From Rhizobacter sp. (GTDB lineage Bacteria; Pseudomonadota; Gammaproteobacteria; Burkholderiales; Burkholderiaceae_C), in the NCBI GenBank assembly GCA_014380155.1, contig JACMKJ010000175.1, positions 1-8,346 of the forward strand: a stretch of DNA of 8,346 bases, in the 5' to 3' direction. Below, one piece after another: positions 5,936 to 8,346 of this stretch (positions within the stretch are counted from its first letter, which is position 1; every line of letters begins with the position of its first letter). The notes below the pieces were generated by a model. The model made no database searches. It had not been told where the DNA came from and saw only the letters and a list, made by a program, of their open reading frames with translations. A program made the translations under genes and the position numbers.

Positions 5936-6916
5936 TCAGTGCGCCACCGCCTCCTCCTTCATCTTCCTGGGCACCGCATAGGCCAGCGGCGCCAGCGCCG
6001 CCTGGATGCGCGCCAGCTGCTCACCATTCGTCAGCCGTCCCAGCACCACCTGGAAGCGCGGCTCGATGGCACCCGACACGATGTACTGCCAGCGGTAGGC
6101 CTTGAGCAGCGTGTCGCTCACCTGCCTGGCCTGCGCGCCGTCTGGCGGCATGCCGCTCACCCGCAGGAAGTAGCTCGCATCGGCCTGGGCCTGGGCCTGC
6201 ACGATGCCGTCCACACCGCCGACGAGCGCGATGAGGTCGTCGACCGCGGCATCACGCTGCGCGTCGCTCGCCAGCGCGCGGTCCTCGCGCTCCCATTCCA
6301 TCTCGTCGATCACCACGTGCTGCGACTCTTCTTTCCAGTGGTGGAGGAACACGTCCTTGAACAGAGCCGAGATGTCGTCGGCCGCGTCGATGCTGGCGCG
6401 GTAGTGGGCGAGCGAAAAGAACTCGATGTCACAGGTGAGCGCGAGCACGGCCCAGGTCGACTTGCCCAACACAAAGCCAGCCACCTCGTTGGCGTCGGGC
6501 ACGAACACATAGCCCGCGGGCATCTGCTCGGCCGCCAGGGCCTCGATGCGGCGGAACAGCTCCTGGTGCTTCAGCTCCTCGCCCGTCAGGCCGACGATGG
6601 CCTCCAGCGCCGTCTGGTCGCCCAGCCAGTGGTGGCGGCTGAGCTCCAGCATCTTGACGCCGATGAAGCGCTCGACCAGTGCAAACATGTTGGCGTAGGT
6701 GCGGCCTTGCACCTGGCTCATGAAGCGTCGCCCGTCGGCGCTCAAGAAGGGCAGCTCGTCGGCCAGCGAGAGGCCGTCGGGCAGGAACTTGTGCGAGAAG
6801 TCGAAGCTGCGGCCACGGATCACGTCGCGGTCGATGTCCCAGCGGGTGCGCTTGGCGGTCTCCAAGGTCTTGGCGTAGCGGTGCGAGTCGCTCGATGTGT
6901 GTGGGGCGATGGTCAT
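5936..6916 (-). CDS. Ferritin-like diiron protein, putative AurF-like oxygenase
   Basis: The 326-residue protein is helical with a carboxylate-bridged diiron ligand set. Candidates in order are E82 (ALVERF), E114-x2-H117 (in EELKHQE), E165 (CDIEFF), then H193-x3-E197-x2-H200 (in HHWKEESQH). The extra histidine four residues before the second ExxH is the pattern of AurF, the p-aminobenzoate N-oxygenase (E101, E136, H139, E196, H223, E227, H230), with similar spacing. Such enzymes use O2 to oxidise amines or other small organic substrates. No signal peptide or membrane segment is present, so it should be cytosolic. ATG 6916 is preceded by AGGAAGGA (6933-6926); upstream extensions of the frame lack family-like sequence. 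It diverges from the hydrolase-LuxR gene across a spacer with repeated sites, suggesting control by that protein. Other ferritin-like metal proteins remain possible, since overall similarity to AurF outside the ligands is not obvious by eye. Confidence 0.78.
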   Translation of the reverse strand: MTIAPHTSSDSHRYAKTLETAKRTRWDIDRDVIRGRSFDFSHKFLPDGLSLADELPFLSADGRRFMSQVQGRTYANMFALVERFIGVKMLELSRHHWLGDQTALEAIVGLTGEELKHQELFRRIEALAAEQMPAGYVFVPDANEVAGFVLGKSTWAVLALTCDIEFFSLAHYRASIDAADDISALFKDVFLHHWKEESQHVVIDEMEWEREDRALASDAQRDAAVDDLIALVGGVDGIVQAQAQADASYFLRVSGMPPDGAQARQVSDTLLKAYRWQYIVSGAIEPRFQVVLGRLTNGEQLARIQAALAPLAYAVPRKMKEEAVAH

Positions 6917-6954
6917 GGTGTTGTTTCCTTCCTGGGTTGACCCGTCTGGTTGAC

Positions 6955-7063
6955 GGCATGCCATCTTTCGCCTCGCGCCGAGCGCGGGCATGATGCCGGT
7001 GTCCCACGCAAGCGGCTTCACACGCTGACCGGCGCCGTGGGCATGGGGCCGCTGTCCCACACA
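6955..7063. promoter_or_regulatory. Divergent control region with paired 25-bp direct repeats
   Basis: Two 25-bp copies lie at 6986-7010 and 7039-7063 and match at 21 of 25 positions; both start GGGCATG and contain GCCG, then TGTCCCAC. Their starts are 53 bp apart, about five helical turns, so they face the same side of the DNA. The first copy contains the perfect palindrome GGCATGATGCC (6987-6997), and GGCATGCC occurs again at 6955-6962. A 7-bp direct repeat GGTTGAC (6935-6941 and 6948-6954) lies beside it. The block sits between the diiron gene and the hydrolase-LuxR gene and is best read as an operator region. No clear -10 hexamer is seen. Confidence 0.6.
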
Positions 7064-7079
7064 CCACCCAGGTCTGCCC

Positions 7080-8132
7080 ATGCAGCTTCGCCAAAGCCTT
7101 CGTTTCTGCAACTCGCCGGACGGCACCCGCATCGCCATTGCCTCCATCGGCAGCGGCCCGCCGCTGGTGCGGGCAGCGCATTGGCTGAGCCATGTCGAGC
7201 ACGACCTGCACAGCCCGGTGTGGCGCCCTTGGCTCACCGAGCTGGCGCGCCACCACAGCTATATCCGCTACGACCAGCGCGGCTGCGGCTTGTCTGACAG
7301 CGAAGTGGCCGACTTTTCTCTCGATGCCTGGGTGAGCGACCTCGAGGCGGTGGTCGACAGCCTGCAGCTGCGCCGCTTCCCGCTGATCGGCATGTCGCAG
7401 GGCGGCGCGGTGGCCATCACCTACGCGCTGCGCCACCCGGAGCGCGTGTCGCACCTGGTGCTGATGGGTGCCTACGCACGCGGTGCGATGCAGCGCGCCG
7501 AGACCCCCGCTGCGCGGCTGGAGGCCGAGACGCTGGTCAACCTGATCCGGGTGGGCTGGGGGCGCGACAACCCGGCGTTTCGCCAGGTGTTCACCAACCA
7601 GTTCATCCCCGGCGGCACACCCTCGCAGCACCAGTGGTGGAACGAGCTGGAGCGCCTGACCGCCAGCCCCGAGAACGCGGCGCGCACGCTGGAGGGCTTT
7701 CACCGCATGGACGTCTCGGCGCTGGCCAGCCAGCTGCGCGTGCCCACGCTGGTGCTGCATGCGCGTGGTGACGGGCGCGTGCCGTTTGACGAAGGGCGGC
7801 GGCTGGCGGCGCTGATCCCCGGCGCACGCTTCGTGCCGCTGGACAGCGACAACCACGTGCTGCTCGACACCGAGCCCGCCTGGGCCGACTTTCTCGGCGA
7901 GCTGCGCGGCTTTCTGGGCCACGCGGCGGGCGAGGGCTCGCCCATGCAGGCGCTCACCCCGGCCGAGCGCGAGGTGTTGCAGCTGGTGGCGCAAGGCCTC
8001 GACAACTCGGCCATTGCACAGCAGCTGAACAAGAGCGAAAAGACGGTGCGCAACCAGGTGTCGAGCATCTTCGACAAGCTGGGCGTGCGCACGCGCGCCG
8101 AAGCGATCGTGCACGTGCATCGACGTGAATGA
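7080..8132 (+). CDS. Alpha/beta-hydrolase fused to a LuxR-type DNA-binding domain (transcriptional regulator)
   Basis: This 350-residue one-component regulator joins an alpha/beta-hydrolase domain (about 10-280) to a C-terminal LuxR/GerE helix-turn-helix (about 290-347). The hydrolase part keeps a complete-looking triad: nucleophile S106 in GMSQGG, D231 in HARGDGRVPF and H259 in DNHVLLD. An HW pair at 34-35 and the YDQRGCGLSD segment (64-73) are also typical. The HTH part reads LTPAEREVLQLVAQGLDNSAIAQQL, then the recognition-helix region KSEKTVRNQVSSIFDKLGV. The intact triad suggests that it may still hydrolyse or covalently bind an ester, lactone or similar ligand as a signal. No receiver domain, acyl-homoserine-lactone domain or membrane segment is present. 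The start ATG 7080 has only a weak AGG upstream. Its position, divergent from the diiron gene with repeated sites between them, makes that gene and itself the likely targets. The domain assignment is firm; the ligand and targets are inference. Confidence 0.9.
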   Translation: MQLRQSLRFCNSPDGTRIAIASIGSGPPLVRAAHWLSHVEHDLHSPVWRPWLTELARHHSYIRYDQRGCGLSDSEVADFSLDAWVSDLEAVVDSLQLRRFPLIGMSQGGAVAITYALRHPERVSHLVLMGAYARGAMQRAETPAARLEAETLVNLIRVGWGRDNPAFRQVFTNQFIPGGTPSQHQWWNELERLTASPENAARTLEGFHRMDVSALASQLRVPTLVLHARGDGRVPFDEGRRLAALIPGARFVPLDSDNHVLLDTEPAWADFLGELRGFLGHAAGEGSPMQALTPAEREVLQLVAQGLDNSAIAQQLNKSEKTVRNQVSSIFDKLGVRTRAEAIVHVHRRE

Positions 8133-8160
8133 AGCGCAAATGAAGCGCAGCTGAAAAGAA
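8128..8160 (+). promoter_or_regulatory. 11-bp tandem repeat upstream of the Spy-like gene
   Basis: AATGAAGCGCA occurs twice head to tail (8128-8138 and 8139-8149). A degenerate third unit, GCTGAAAAGAA (8150-8160), shares TGAA in the same position. TGAA therefore recurs every 11 bp, three times. The first copy overlaps the stop codon of the hydrolase-LuxR gene. A possible -10 element, GATACA (8163-8168), follows at once, so the repeats cover where a -35 would be. This fits binding by an OmpR/CpxR-class response regulator, which commonly uses direct repeats about one helical turn apart. Confidence 0.5.
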
Positions 8161-8250
8161 ACGATACAAACCGATCCCTGCCAGAAAGGACAGCAACGAC
8201 GCGCCCCGCGACCATGGCTTCATGTTCAACCGACCCGAAAGGTCCCCCTC

Positions 8251-8346
8251 ATGAAAACCTGGATCAAACGCACGCTGATCGGCGTGTTTGGCGCTTCTGT
8301 TCTGTTTGGCGGCTTGGCCGCTTGTTCGCACCGCATGCACGGCCCC
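8251..8346 (+). CDS. Probable Spy/CpxP-like periplasmic lipoprotein (partial, runs off the right edge)
   Basis: Only the first 32 residues are present: a lipoprotein signal (MKTWIKRTLIGVF, hydrophobic core, lipobox LAAC with the lipidated Cys at 25), then SHRMHGP. A basic start, a short hydrophobic core and a His-containing segment right after the Cys resemble the small Spy/CpxP-like refolding chaperones and heavy-metal sensors I associate with Burkholderiales. Most of the protein is missing, so the family call is tentative while the lipoprotein call is stronger. AAAGG at 8238-8242 lies eight bases before the ATG and can serve as ribosome-binding site. The 118-base spacer upstream carries its probable promoter and 11-bp repeats, indicating its own regulation rather than read-through from the regulator gene. 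Confidence 0.68.
   Translation, partial: MKTWIKRTLIGVFGASVLFGGLAACSHRMHGP

Noticed and set aside
6429..8120. 563-codon open frame on the minus strand covering the hydrolase-LuxR gene
   Set aside because: It is antisense to an unmistakable hydrolase-LuxR gene and crosses into an alternative frame of the diiron gene. Its translation is low-complexity without motifs.
8232..8244. GACC-CGAAA-GGTC mini-hairpin over the Spy-like gene's ribosome-binding site
   Set aside because: Four pairs are too few to claim, although it echoes the two stronger ribosome-site hairpins near 2228-2379.
8214..8346. Alternative frame beginning at ATG 8214 overlapping the lipoprotein gene
   Set aside because: It has no recognisable features, whereas the frame from 8251 gives a textbook lipoprotein signal with a lipobox.

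Overview
The window is GC-rich, tightly packed chromosomal DNA. It most likely comes from a betaproteobacterium of the order Burkholderiales, in the Rubrivivax/Leptothrix/Rhizobacter neighbourhood. This rests on the overall look of the proteins, especially the long-form nitrate-type binding protein and its permease and the Spy-like lipoprotein at the right edge. It is inference by eye, not a search result. There is no tRNA, rRNA, CRISPR array, transposase or phage gene, and no gene-free stretch longer than about 220 bases.

Layout. (a) 1-2220, minus strand: the first two genes of a nitrate-type ABC uptake operon, binding protein (nrtA) then permease (nrtB). The permease runs off the left edge, and the ATPase is presumably just outside. 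(b) 2387-3904, plus strand: an exported/membrane protein of unknown function with a periplasmic part and a DUF805-like C-terminal membrane domain. It diverges from nrtA across a 166-base spacer that holds two hairpins covering ribosome-binding sites and one inverted repeat. (c) 3935-4633, minus strand: an Asp/Glu/hydantoin-racemase-superfamily enzyme of the YgeA type. (d) 4849-5917, plus strand: a probable two-gene unit, a TPMT-like methyltransferase and an MmcQ/YjbR-like protein. A strong 12-bp hairpin lies in the spacer between (c) and (d). (e) 5936-6916, minus strand: a ferritin-like diiron protein with an AurF-like metal-ligand pattern. (f) 7080-8132, plus strand: an alpha/beta-hydrolase fused to a LuxR-type DNA-binding domain. 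(g) 8251 to the right edge, plus strand: the start of a Spy/CpxP-like lipoprotein gene, preceded by an 11-bp tandem repeat.

The most interesting unit is (e)+(f). A putative diiron oxygenase is divergently transcribed from a hydrolase-LuxR fusion, and the 163-base spacer contains two copies of a 25-bp direct repeat (21/25 identical) placed 53 bp apart, about five helical turns. This suggests a one-component switch: a small molecule bound or hydrolysed by the hydrolase-like domain controls the LuxR domain, which acts on the paired sites and governs the diiron enzyme and/or its own gene. The arrangement is seen in the sequence; the regulatory logic is inference. The remaining genes look like ordinary accessory metabolism and need not be functionally linked.
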